NCBI GenBank assembly: GCA_910587555.1
Contig: CAJULV010000004.1
Coordinates: 35,894 to 99,893, forward strand
From: an uncultured Acetatifactor sp.
GTDB taxonomy: Bacteria; Bacillota; Clostridia; Lachnospirales; Lachnospiraceae
Reading direction: 5' to 3'
DNA length: 64,000 bases
Part shown: piece after piece, positions 41,321 to 50,299 of the stretch
Layout: each line of letters opens with the position of its first letter
Numbering within the stretch: position 1 is the stretch's first letter
The notes under the pieces: generated by a model
Told to the model about the DNA's origin: nothing
The model's input: only the letters and a program-made list of their open reading frames with translations
The model's database searches: none
Translations under genes and position numbers: made by a program

Positions 41321-42142
41321 TCACAGCCGTACGGCTTCCGTCAGCCTGACCGTCGCGCCGCCCTTCACTTCCACAATCCTGCGGTCGTCCACCTGCAGCC
41401 ACACACTGGCGGCGCTGGGATTGTATACAGCCTCGTTGTCACCGGAGAATTTCAGGCGCTTTGCCGCATCCATGTAATCGATGACTTCGATATTCGTGGC
41501 GTACCAGATATCCTCTCTGCCGCCCATGTACTTACAGAATTCTTCGATTACCTCCCAATTGTTCCTGTCGTCAAACTCATAACTGTGCCCCCACACATAC
41601 ATAAGCTTCAGATACTGCCGCTTTGCAAATCCCGCGAAGAATTCCGCCTTCTTCATCAGTTCCGGGTCATTGTGATGGCAGGTGGGATGCCACTCCAACG
41701 GGTCTGCGGGCAATTCGTAGTCAGCCTTCGCCTCCACCACCCTGGCGTAGGCAATGCCCAGCTGGCCAAACAGCTTCTTGATTTCCTCACTGTAGGAGCC
41801 GTTGGGATAAGCATGCCCCCGTACCAGGGCACCCGTCAGGCTCTCCAGCCCCTTTCTGTCCTCCAGGATTTCCCTTGCCACCTCCACCAGCGGGCAGCGT
41901 GCAATGGTGGGATGGGTCAGGCAGTGCGTTGCCACCTCATGGTTGCGGTACAGTTCCCTGACCCGCCCTTTCTGAATGCGTTTCTCATCCCCGTCCATTA
42001 AACCGTAATTGAGATTAAAAGTTCCTCTGATTCCGTATTTAATAAAAATTTCCACCAACCGCTCATCCTGAAGCCTCCCGTCATCATAGCTCATGGTGAG
42101 CGCCTTTGCCTTCCCCTCCGGGAAACATGTGTATATTTTCAT
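41321..42142 (-). CDS. Polysaccharide deacetylase family protein
   Basis: The 273-residue protein begins KIYTCFPEGKAKALTMSYDD, giving the NodB-fold metal-ligand Asp pair (residues 20-21), and has an HCLTHPT metal-binding segment (His-x-x-x-His type) and GHAYPNGSYS in the following motif. Such enzymes de-N- or de-O-acetylate glycans. No signal peptide is visible, so it may act inside the cell on oligosaccharides. The start at 42142 follows AAGGAGAGG. It is a separate unit or the head of a run including ABC pair B. Confidence 0.85.
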   Translation of the reverse strand: MKIYTCFPEGKAKALTMSYDDGRLQDERLVEIFIKYGIRGTFNLNYGLMDGDEKRIQKGRVRELYRNHEVATHCLTHPTIARCPLVEVAREILEDRKGLESLTGALVRGHAYPNGSYSEEIKKLFGQLGIAYARVVEAKADYELPADPLEWHPTCHHNDPELMKKAEFFAGFAKRQYLKLMYVWGHSYEFDDRNNWEVIEEFCKYMGGREDIWYATNIEVIDYMDAAKRLKFSGDNEAVYNPSAASVWLQVDDRRIVEVKGGATVRLTEAVRL

Positions 42143-42360
42143 TTTCCTCTCCTTCCTGCCCCATGCAGTCTGCAGCACCCCTGAAATCTGTCTTTCCGCA
42201 GCTCCTTCTGTCAGACTTCCGGCCTTTCTTCAGCCGGTATCCCCACCGCCGTTCACAAAACCACTGCTTACAACCTGATTTTTATTATAGCCGCAAAAAT
42301 TGGAAAGTTCAATGCCTAAATGCATCCTGCTCGATTCCGTTTTGTATCCGCATGTATCCA

Positions 42361-42389
42361 TAGACAAATGGCCAATATTTTGATATACT
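42361..42389 (+). promoter_or_regulatory. Predicted promoter of ABC exporter pair C
   Basis: TAGACA (42361-42366), 17 bp, TATACT (42384-42389) with upstream TG (extended -10). Transcription would begin about 42396, leaving a leader of about 260 nt with an inverted repeat, GGTGTAC (42403-42409) and GTACACC (42454-42460). Confidence 0.6.
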
Positions 42390-42609
42390 AAATTACATTG
42401 CCGGTGTACGCAAGGCTTCCGATCAGATTGCTTTCTCAGGAGACATAAACGCTGTACACCTCTACATACCGGAATTTGATTCGGCGTTTACCGGAACCCT
42501 GGCTATGTCGCTTTTAGCGGGTTGTTCTTTGCCGGCCGGAAGAGTGAAACAGAAGAAAAGTTACGGCTGCAGGATTCAGAGGACAGGACCGGAAGTGATA
42601 AGTTTATAA
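42364..42609 (+). other. Open frame without a start codon in the leader of ABC pair C
   Basis: The frame is open for 81 codons and has protein-like composition (DILNYIAGVRKASDQIAF, HLYIPEFDSAFTGTLAMSLL), but no start codon with a ribosome site is visible. It could be a remnant of a lost gene, or chance. Apart from this frame and the promoter, the 512-bp gap 42143-42654 holds nothing I can support. Confidence 0.25.
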
Positions 42610-42654
42610 ATATACGGGATTCCGTTCGAATTTAAGTGAACGCGAGGGAGGATA

Positions 42655-44478
42655 ATGAAAAACAAATTTAATCTTCATGTCATATCGGACAGTTTATACT
42701 TTTTAAAAATCATATGGAAGATTCACCCCAGGCGTGTCATCTTCAGTTTTGTGGGGCAGATTTTTTCTTACATGGAATGGGCCTTTTTCAGTGTGGTTTT
42801 TATGAAATATCTTTTCGGCGCTGCGGAATTAGGCAGAGGCTTTCCGGAGACTGCCGCTTTTATTGCCATTTCCATGGGGGTGATTTTTCTCACAACCGGT
42901 TTTCAGATCTGGATGAAGGAGCGGTATGAGCCCTGCACGGACCCGCTGCTCTATGAAAAACTGAATGAAATGCTGTTTGAAAAGGCCACCAATGTGGATA
43001 TTGCCTGTTATGAGGACGCGGCCTTTTATGATACCTATACGAAGGCGGCTTCCCAGGCCTATGACAGAGCCCAGTCCGTACTGAAGAATACTTCGGGTAT
43101 GATCGGCGCTTTCGGCGCGTCTGTCTATGTGGTTGCCACCATTTTTTCCATCCACTGGGTTGCGGGCCTGTTCTGTTTTCTGCCAATGATCGGGAACTTT
43201 TTCTTCAGCAAGGTGATCAACCGCATTGAGTACGAAAAAAGCATGGAAGTCATACCGTACACACGCCGGCAGAATTATGTGAACCGTGTGCTGTATTTGT
43301 CCAGATACGCAAAGGAAATCCGCATGACCAATATCAAAAATGTATTGGACGATACCTATGACGAGGCATATGAAGGCATCCTGGGGATTACCGCCAGATA
43401 CTGGAAGCGGCTGTGCGGTTTGGGGCTGATGCGGGGCATCCTATGTTTTCCTCTGGTATTCGAGGGAATGTGGCTGTTTGCGGCCTACTGCGCCATTGTG
43501 ACCAAAACCATCCTTATCGGAGATTTCGTGGTACTGGCCAACGCCATAGTCAGCACCACATGGATGCTGTCTGATTTGACAGACAGAATCGCCCAAAACT
43601 ACCAGAATGGTCTGTTCGCCAAAACGTTAAGAGAATTTATGATGTACCGTGCAGATATTCCGGAAGACGCGGATGGTCTTCCCGTGCCGGAAAAGGTGGA
43701 AACACTTGAACTGCGGAATGTCTCTTTCCAGTATCCGGCCCAGAAAAAGGAAGGGAAATACGCCTTATCGCAGGTGAATTGTACCTTTACCGCAGGCAGG
43801 CGCACGGCCCTGGTAGGCCATAACGGCTCCGGCAAGAGTACCTTGATCAAACTGCTGATGCGGCTTTACGATCCCACGGAAGGAACGATTCTGCTAAACG
43901 GGGTAGATATCCGCGAATTTAATCTGCAGCAATACCGCAGGCTCATCGGAACCACTTTTCAGGATTTCGAGCTGTTCTCCATGAGCGTGCTGGAAAATGT
44001 GATCTTGGGAAAATTGGAAACGGAGGCCCAGCGGGAGGCGGCCATGGAAGCCCTGCAGAAAAGCGGCGCCCTGGAGCAGATGGAAAAACTGGAAAAGGGC
44101 GTGGATACTGTCCTGACCAGGGAGTTTGACGAGAACGGCGCAGTTCTTTCAGGCGGGCAGGCCCAGAAGATCGCGGTGGCGAGAACCTTTGCGAAAGATG
44201 CCCCTGTGGTGCTTTTAGACGAACCGTCAAGCGCTTTGGACCCCATGGCAGAGTACCAGATGTACGAGACCATCATGGACCTCTGCGGCAGGGAAAAGGA
44301 CAAGATTGCCATTATTATTTCCCACAGGCTTTCTTCCGCGGCAATGGCAGATACCATCTGTCTTCTGCAGGACGGCCGGTTAAGGGAGCAGGGAACCCAT
44401 CTGGATTTGATGGAGAAGAAGGGGATTTATGCGGATATGTTTATGAAACAGGCTGAGAGCTATCTGCAGAACTGTTGA
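42655..44478 (+). CDS. ABC exporter half, permease-ATPase fusion (first gene of pair C)
   Basis: The 607-residue protein has a six-helix exporter domain (about 1-330) and an ATPase: Walker A GHNGSGKST (about 390), Q-loop TFQDFELF, signature LSGGQAQK, Walker B plus Glu VLLDEPSSALD, and switch His in ISHRLSS. It is of the same subtype as pair A (TTF/SVVFQD-YKLF Q-loop, DEPxxALDP). The ATG follows GGGAGGA. A 179-bp spacer with hairpins separates it from its partner. Confidence 0.9.
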   Translation: MKNKFNLHVISDSLYFLKIIWKIHPRRVIFSFVGQIFSYMEWAFFSVVFMKYLFGAAELGRGFPETAAFIAISMGVIFLTTGFQIWMKERYEPCTDPLLYEKLNEMLFEKATNVDIACYEDAAFYDTYTKAASQAYDRAQSVLKNTSGMIGAFGASVYVVATIFSIHWVAGLFCFLPMIGNFFFSKVINRIEYEKSMEVIPYTRRQNYVNRVLYLSRYAKEIRMTNIKNVLDDTYDEAYEGILGITARYWKRLCGLGLMRGILCFPLVFEGMWLFAAYCAIVTKTILIGDFVVLANAIVSTTWMLSDLTDRIAQNYQNGLFAKTLREFMMYRADIPEDADGLPVPEKVETLELRNVSFQYPAQKKEGKYALSQVNCTFTAGRRTALVGHNGSGKSTLIKLLMRLYDPTEGTILLNGVDIREFNLQQYRRLIGTTFQDFELFSMSVLENVILGKLETEAQREAAMEALQKSGALEQMEKLEKGVDTVLTREFDENGAVLSGGQAQKIAVARTFAKDAPVVLLDEPSSALDPMAEYQMYETIMDLCGREKDKIAIIISHRLSSAAMADTICLLQDGRLREQGTHLDLMEKKGIYADMFMKQAESYLQNC

Positions 44479-44483
44479 GGGAG

Positions 44484-44553
44484 GAAGTTTGAGCGTAAAC
44501 TTCACGGGGCTGTCCCAGGAAACGTCATAGACACCGGATATAGGTATATCCGG
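44484..44553 (+). promoter_or_regulatory. Two perfect hairpins between the ABC pair C genes
   Basis: GAAGTTT / AAACTTC (44484-44503, 6-base loop) and CCGGATAT / ATATCCGG (44534-44553, 4-base loop) lie in the 179-bp spacer. Neither has a T-run, so they are more likely mRNA processing or stability signals than terminators. Between them is ACGGGGCTGTCCCA, which recurs near 11945. Confidence 0.45.
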
Positions 44554-44657
44554 ATACTGAATATCCTGAATCCTGTACAGAATTTTTGAATTTCGCAGCC
44601 CCCAAAGCGCAAATATTGATTGGTATGCGCGGCCCAGGCGCGCAGAGGAGTATAGAA

Positions 44658-46457
44658 ATGTCAGAACAGAAGATTACGATGAAAAGAACCATTTCCAACA
44701 ATTGGTTTTTATTGAAAATCGCCTTGCAGGAAGCGCCGCTTTTTACCATTGAAGAGCTGACCACCCGGGCCAGGCATCGGCTGATTGTTTTTATCGAACA
44801 TATTTATATGATCGGGTACATTATCAACGCGATTCAGTATCAGAAGCCTTTTATGGAGGTGTTCTGGTTTATTGCCGGGGTTTTTACCTTTGTTATCGTT
44901 GTGGCCCAGATTCTGCCCAATTATGTAGACACAAAGCTGAAACCTGTCTCCAGGGAAAAAATCCGCAGGCGGATTCGTTTGGAATTGTACCGCAAGGCAG
45001 CGGAAATGGATTTGAAAAATTACGACGATCCGGAATTCTATAATGAATTTGTCTGGGCCATGGGCGAGGCTGCGGAGCGGACCGAAGCCGTAATCGGAAG
45101 CTGCGCCGCTTTGATCGGGGAGACCGTGGGCATTTTTGTGGTGGCAGGTTATGTCCTGAGCCAGGATTTGGCAGGCCTCCTGCTGACCGGCGTTTCCGTG
45201 GCGCTTTTACTGCTGCTGTCAAATCTCTATAACAAGTACAGGATGCGTTTTCGGGAAGAAATCAGGCCTTTGGAGCGGAAGCGGGATTATATCAGCAGGG
45301 TGTTTTACCTGCCGGAATACGCCAAGGAGCTGCGCCTGAGCAAGGTGAAGCCCAAGCTTTACGAGGAATTTCAGGAGGCTTCAGCGCAGATTCTGGATAT
45401 CTCGAAAAAGCGTACCAGGCGTCTTCAAGTATTAAAAATGTGTATTCAATATGGCTGCAGCAACCTGATTTTTGACGGCATCTACCTGACCTACCTGATG
45501 TTTCAGACCCTTGTGAAGGAAGCCTTCGGCTACGGCACGGCAGTGGCTTTATACAATTCCTGCGGAAATCTGCGGAACTGTTCCCGGAGCCTGGCCCAGG
45601 TGCTGACCGAATTTCCGGAGCATGGGCGTTATATTGAAAAAATACGGCATTTTCTGAACTGCCCGGTGGAAATCCGCCAGAAGGAAGAGGCAAAAGCCGT
45701 CCGGGAAGAATTTGCGGAGCTGAAACTGGAGCATATAAGCTTCTCTTATCCGGGAGGCGCTTCCGTGTTAAAGGATATCAACCTGACGATCCGCAGGGGC
45801 GAGCGGATTGCTCTGGTAGGGTATAACGGCGCGGGAAAGTCCACTCTGGTGAAGCTGATCATGCGGCTCTATGACGTGACTTCTGGAAAAATTACCCGAA
45901 ACGGAACGGATATCCGGGAACTGAGACTGGACGAATATCGGGAGCAGTTCGCCACGCTGTTTCAGGATTATCAGCTGTTTGCCGCCACTCTGGGCGAGAA
46001 TATCGTGATGGACCGGAATCCCGTGGAGGAAAAGAAGGCGGAGCCCCTGCTTCAGAAAAGCGGCTTCGACAGGAAATTCGCCAGCCTGTCCCAGGGATAT
46101 GCTACCCCCATAACCAGGGAATTTGAGGAGGATGGCGTATTGTTTTCCGGAGGGGAGGCCCAGATGGTGGGCATTTGCCGGAGCCTCTACCAGGATGCGT
46201 CCATCATTGTCCTGGATGAGCCTTCCAGTGCGTTGGACCCTTTGAGCGAGTACAATCTGAACCATACCATGATGAACCTGGACAGGGAGAAAACCGTGGT
46301 TTTTATCTCCCACAGGCTCTCCACAACCAGGCTTGCCGATAAAATTTACATGTTGGAAGACGGGCGGATTGCCGAGGTTGGTTCCCATGACGAGCTGATG
46401 CGGTTAGACGGAAAGTATGCGGCCATGTTTCGGCTGCAGATGGAAAAGTATCGCTGA
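44658..46457 (+). CDS. ABC exporter half, permease-ATPase fusion (second gene of pair C)
   Basis: The 599-residue protein has a six-helix exporter domain and an ATPase: Walker A GYNGAGKST (about 390), Q-loop LFQDYQLF, signature FSGGEAQM, Walker B plus Glu IIVLDEPSSALD and switch His in ISHRLST. The signature departs from LSGGQ at its first and last positions, and the stretch after it (VGICRSLYQDA) replaces the usual IARALxK. The start at 44658 follows AGAGGAG; the longer frame from 44586 lacks that support. It probably pairs with the preceding gene as a heterodimer. Confidence 0.9.
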   Translation: MSEQKITMKRTISNNWFLLKIALQEAPLFTIEELTTRARHRLIVFIEHIYMIGYIINAIQYQKPFMEVFWFIAGVFTFVIVVAQILPNYVDTKLKPVSREKIRRRIRLELYRKAAEMDLKNYDDPEFYNEFVWAMGEAAERTEAVIGSCAALIGETVGIFVVAGYVLSQDLAGLLLTGVSVALLLLLSNLYNKYRMRFREEIRPLERKRDYISRVFYLPEYAKELRLSKVKPKLYEEFQEASAQILDISKKRTRRLQVLKMCIQYGCSNLIFDGIYLTYLMFQTLVKEAFGYGTAVALYNSCGNLRNCSRSLAQVLTEFPEHGRYIEKIRHFLNCPVEIRQKEEAKAVREEFAELKLEHISFSYPGGASVLKDINLTIRRGERIALVGYNGAGKSTLVKLIMRLYDVTSGKITRNGTDIRELRLDEYREQFATLFQDYQLFAATLGENIVMDRNPVEEKKAEPLLQKSGFDRKFASLSQGYATPITREFEEDGVLFSGGEAQMVGICRSLYQDASIIVLDEPSSALDPLSEYNLNHTMMNLDREKTVVFISHRLSTTRLADKIYMLEDGRIAEVGSHDELMRLDGKYAAMFRLQMEKYR

Positions 46458-46486
46458 CCCGCCAGGCAAAACCCCCTGCCCACCCG

Positions 46487-47374
46487 TCACCCCTTAACGC
46501 TCCCCACAACCATCCCTTTGACATAATACCGCTGCAGGAAAGGATATACGCACATAATCGGCAGCGCCCCCAGGAAAATCTGCGCTGCCTCGATTGTCTT
46601 CTCGCTGACCCGGGCCATGCGCTCCAGCTGTTCGGGTGTCATCAGCGCTTCCACATTATTTTTGGACTCCATCAGAATCGTTGCCAGATAGGTCTGCAGC
46701 GGATATTTATCCGGCGTGTTCATATACAGATAGCCGTCCATCCACACATTCCAGTTCGCAACCGTGGCAAACAGAATAATCGTTGCCAGGGACGGCAGGG
46801 AAAGCGGAAGGAACACCCGCAGCAGCACCTGCATCTGGCTTGCCCCGTCGATTACGGCAGCCTCCTCCAGTTCTATGGGAATACTCCGGAAAAAGTTCAT
46901 CATCAGTATCATGTACGACACATTCATTGCCCCCGGAAGCGTCAGTGCCCAGATTGTGTTCATCAGCTTCAGCTTGCTGATGATAATGTAGGCAGGTATC
47001 ATGCCGCCGTTAAACAGCATGGTAAATACAAAAAACCAGGAAAATGCGGTGCGCCCGCGGAACCGGCTGTCAGGTTTCGACAGCGGATAGGCTGTCAGGA
47101 TCACAAGGATAATGTTTACGGGAACCCCGATGCCGACCCGCAGCAGCGTGACCTTCAAGGACTGCCAGAACTGCCCGTCCTCCATAACATAACGGTATGC
47201 CGACAAATTAAATCCCACCGGCCATATCCCTACATTTCCGGACACCGCCTCGATTTTCTCCGAAAAGGACAAGGCGATGACATGCAGCACCGGTATCAGG
47301 CAGATCACCACCAGCACAGAAAGAATCAGGTAGTTCAGAATACGAAATACGGATATTTTTTTGCCTTTCATCAC
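46487..47374 (-). CDS. Carbohydrate ABC permease (LplC-like)
   Basis: The 295-residue inner-membrane subunit has six hydrophobic segments and the cytoplasmic EAA loop that contacts the ATPase (EEAAVIDGASQMQVLLRVFL). It resembles LplC of the CUT1 oligosaccharide importers. No dedicated ATPase gene is present, as is usual for this class, which share MsmK-type ATPases encoded elsewhere. It follows the LplB-like gene by 11 bp and is the last gene of the unit solute-binding protein-LplB-LplC. The two-component system upstream probably controls it. Confidence 0.88.
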   Translation of the reverse strand: MMKGKKISVFRILNYLILSVLVVICLIPVLHVIALSFSEKIEAVSGNVGIWPVGFNLSAYRYVMEDGQFWQSLKVTLLRVGIGVPVNIILVILTAYPLSKPDSRFRGRTAFSWFFVFTMLFNGGMIPAYIIISKLKLMNTIWALTLPGAMNVSYMILMMNFFRSIPIELEEAAVIDGASQMQVLLRVFLPLSLPSLATIILFATVANWNVWMDGYLYMNTPDKYPLQTYLATILMESKNNVEALMTPEQLERMARVSEKTIEAAQIFLGALPIMCVYPFLQRYYVKGMVVGSVKG

Positions 47375-47385
47375 ATGCCCCCCTT

Positions 47386-48318
47386 TTAAAATACCTGATA
47401 GTCAAAATATTTAACGGCAATCCGGTAGGAAACTGCCACCAGCACAAAGGATATCGCCGATTTCATCATCCCCACCGCAGCGGACAGGGACCACTGATGA
47501 TTGACCAGCCCCAGACGGTACACCAACGTATCAATGATGTCGGCGCTTTCATATACCATGGGATTATACAGGAGCAGAATCTGCTCCATGCCCGCACTGA
47601 GTACGGAACCAAGGGAAAGTACCAGCAGCATCACCACAATGGGGCGAATGGTGGGAAGCGTGATATGCCAGGCCTGCTGCCAGCGGTTCGCGCCGTCCAG
47701 GGCAGCGGATTCATGAAGTGCCGGATCCACATTGGTGATTGCAGCCAGGAAGATAATCATATTGTATCCCATATCCTTCCATACATCGGATACAATTGCA
47801 ATCACAGGAAACCAGCTGTTGCTGCCCAGGAACATGATGCGCTCCATCCCAAGGGATGTCAGAACGCCGTTTACCATCCCATCGTATTGAAACAGGCTGC
47901 GCAGGATACCTCCTATCACGGCCCAGGACAGAAAATAAGGCAGAAAAAACACGGTCTGGGAAACGCGCTTGAACCGAATGCTCATAACCTCGTTCAGCAG
48001 CAGTGCAATCACCAACGGCACCAGCAGGCGCAGGACAATCTTGCTGATGGAAATCACCAGCGTGTTGCGCACCACCGTCCAGAATGTGGGAATCATCAGC
48101 ATGTCCTTAAAATTCTGCAGCCCCACCCAGTCCGACCCCGAAAAGGATTTCAGGGGTGAGAAATTCTGGAATGCCATCACAATCCCAAACATGGGAAGAT
48201 AGGAGAAAATAAGTACGAATACCACTCCCGGTATCATCATGAGATAAAACGGATATTGCCGTTTCAAATGCCCTTTAGGGGCGGCGGCCTTTCGCGGCCG
48301 CTCTTTTTTGTATGCCAT
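47386..48318 (-). CDS. Carbohydrate ABC permease (LplB-like)
   Basis: The 310-residue membrane subunit has six segments and an EAA loop (HESAALDGANRWQQAWHITL). LplB-type N-termini such as QYPFYLMMIPGVVFVLIFSY and PMFGIVMAFQNFSP are recognisable. The start at 48318 (MAYKKERPR) is chosen because the upstream 39 residues of the longer frame lack similarity, although the ribosome site there is weak (CGGGG). It lies 122 bp after the solute-binding protein gene and 11 bp before the LplC-like gene, all on the minus strand. Confidence 0.88.
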   Translation of the reverse strand: MAYKKERPRKAAAPKGHLKRQYPFYLMMIPGVVFVLIFSYLPMFGIVMAFQNFSPLKSFSGSDWVGLQNFKDMLMIPTFWTVVRNTLVISISKIVLRLLVPLVIALLLNEVMSIRFKRVSQTVFFLPYFLSWAVIGGILRSLFQYDGMVNGVLTSLGMERIMFLGSNSWFPVIAIVSDVWKDMGYNMIIFLAAITNVDPALHESAALDGANRWQQAWHITLPTIRPIVVMLLVLSLGSVLSAGMEQILLLYNPMVYESADIIDTLVYRLGLVNHQWSLSAAVGMMKSAISFVLVAVSYRIAVKYFDYQVF

Positions 48319-48440
48319 ATGAAAACCCCGCTTTCTATTTGTATCAGTTATTTTCCGGCATTTCCAATGAAGTGCCCCCAATAACCTCTGGGATGCTTTA
48401 TCCGGAAATATTGAGAAAAGAGCGGCCGGATGCACCGGGA

Positions 48441-50192
48441 CTACTGTGTAATGCTCTGATACTGCTCATTCACTTCTTCCGTCCAGGCCTGTCCGCCCAT
48501 CTCGTTCCAGCTTTGTCTGAAGCTTTCCCAGTCGGCTTCTCCCTTCTGCCCCATGATATATTCCACGATGAAAGAGACAGACATGTCAGAAAGGGTGGCA
48601 GAGACACGCTGCTCGGTTTCGGTAGCCGGGCCGTAATAATAAGCAGGCTCATACTCACCGGTTTCCCGTGCCGCAAGTCCTACGGCAATTCCCATATCCT
48701 CCGAGAGGCGGCTCTTGTACATGCCCCATGCAGTGCCCAGATTTTCGCAGGCATTGCCGTGGGTAAGGTAGTCGTTCATGTACCCGTACCATTCCTGTTC
48801 CACATTTGTGATCAGCCCGGAAGGATCCTGCGCCTCATAGGCAGCCCTGATATTCTCCCGGTACTGCTTCCATGGGGTGGGGAAATACATATACACCGGC
48901 AGATAGAAAATGGAAGCCCCGTTTTCAGCCAGATCCCTGCCCTGGAAAACCGATTTGTCAAAGGTGGAGTTCCCATTGGCCGCCAGCGTCAGGTTCAGAA
49001 GCTTCATCAGGGCAGCCTCTGCGTTCTCCGGCGCGTCCCTGGTGACAACGTTGAAATGATTAATGCTCACCTGATTCATGGCCGGCTTGCTGCCGATATC
49101 GGCAATATTCAGTTCGGCCCATTCCGCTTCCGGATTTGCATCCTTATTCTGGTTCAGCGGCCATGCCGGAATGTAATAGGTACCGAAGGCAGCCCCCACC
49201 TGGTCTGTGGTAACACGCTCATTGAACTGATCGGAATTCCATGTGGCAAAATCCGCCGCCAGGGCGCCGCGCTCATATAAATCCTTCAGCCCGTTCAGGG
49301 CGTCCAGCATTTCATCCTGTACAATCCCATTTACCAGGGCGCCGTCCCGCATAATCCACTTATTGGGATACGCCCCATAACACTGGAAATATGCGCTTAG
49401 GGCAAAATTGGTGTTCAGCACGCTGGAAGTCGTCCCCAGTCCCACCGTATCCTTGCCGCCGTTGACGGAAGCGCCGTACTCGGCAAGCGCTACCAGCATA
49501 TCGTTCATTTCCTGTACATTCGTGGGTTTGCCGGTCCCTATGGCGTCCAGCCAGTCGGAACGGTAATACAGCCCCGCCACACTCTCGGAAGTATCCAGCT
49601 GCGCCGGAATACCGTACAGCCTGCCGTCACGGGAAGAATATCTTACGGCTTCCTCGCCGAAGCCCTCCACCGTATTTTTCAGTTCATCGGACGCGTAAGT
49701 CTCGTAGGCGTCTGTCAGGTCTCTGAGATAGTCACTGGACATAAATTCATAGAAATTGCCGCTGTCCAGCATTACAATATCCGGGATATTGCCTGAGCTG
49801 ATCTGGAGTGCCAGTTTTTCGGAAAACTGGTCATTCGGTACCATCCACAGGAAATTCAGTTCTATATTCAGTAAATCCCTTGCCGCTTCAACCAGGGCAT
49901 TTGTCTCCGGCGTCGTTCCTTCCTTAACGCCCCCATCGGCGTCCCAGCCCACAACCACATCCAGCTTCACCGTCTCCTCAAAAGGTGTAAGCCAGGGGGC
50001 GTCCTCCGCCGCGGCCTGGGGTTCTGAAGTGGGTTCTCCCTGGGATTCCTGGGAAACATCCGATGCGTCCGATGCTTCGGACGGATTGGATGTTGCTTCC
50101 GGTGCGGAGGGTTCCTGTCCGCAGCCGGATAAAAGCATGGGGGCCGATACCAGGGCGGCCATCATCACAGCACCAAACTTCATTTTTTTCAT
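48441..50192 (-). CDS. Extracellular solute-binding lipoprotein for oligosaccharides (LplA-like)
   Basis: The 583-residue protein has a lipoprotein signal: a basic N-terminus, a hydrophobic core and lipobox LLSGC (Cys24). A Ser/Glu/Ala/Pro-rich spacer (about 27-60) precedes an extracellular_1 fold with DVVVGWDADGG and a long C-terminal lobe. It captures an oligosaccharide at the cell surface and delivers it to the LplB/LplC permeases. Substrate is unknown, but the adjacent alpha-mannosidase suggests mannose-containing glycans. A TTGAAA/TACAAT promoter lies 50-80 bp upstream. Confidence 0.9.
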   Translation of the reverse strand: MKKMKFGAVMMAALVSAPMLLSGCGQEPSAPEATSNPSEASDASDVSQESQGEPTSEPQAAAEDAPWLTPFEETVKLDVVVGWDADGGVKEGTTPETNALVEAARDLLNIELNFLWMVPNDQFSEKLALQISSGNIPDIVMLDSGNFYEFMSSDYLRDLTDAYETYASDELKNTVEGFGEEAVRYSSRDGRLYGIPAQLDTSESVAGLYYRSDWLDAIGTGKPTNVQEMNDMLVALAEYGASVNGGKDTVGLGTTSSVLNTNFALSAYFQCYGAYPNKWIMRDGALVNGIVQDEMLDALNGLKDLYERGALAADFATWNSDQFNERVTTDQVGAAFGTYYIPAWPLNQNKDANPEAEWAELNIADIGSKPAMNQVSINHFNVVTRDAPENAEAALMKLLNLTLAANGNSTFDKSVFQGRDLAENGASIFYLPVYMYFPTPWKQYRENIRAAYEAQDPSGLITNVEQEWYGYMNDYLTHGNACENLGTAWGMYKSRLSEDMGIAVGLAARETGEYEPAYYYGPATETEQRVSATLSDMSVSFIVEYIMGQKGEADWESFRQSWNEMGGQAWTEEVNEQYQSITQ

Positions 50193-50242
50193 AGCATGTC
50201 CTCCTTCATATTCAACAATGAAACTGCGTTTTCGACAATTTT

Positions 50243-50271
50243 ATTGTAACTTTTGTACAGAATCCTTTCAA
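50243..50271 (-). promoter_or_regulatory. Predicted promoter of the solute-binding protein-LplB-LplC unit
   Basis: On the minus strand, TTGAAA (50266-50271), a 17-bp spacer, and TACAAT (50243-50248). The leader would be about 45 nt. Confidence 0.6.
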
Positions 50272-50299
50272 TCCATAACTATTGACATGAAATGCCGTT

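Noticed and set aside
42143..42654. A complete gene in the gap before ABC pair C
   Set aside because: The one open frame (42364-42609) has no start or ribosome site.
50225..50245. Catabolite-response (cre) site before the solute-binding protein gene
   Set aside because: It has a 2-base length mismatch to the cre consensus.
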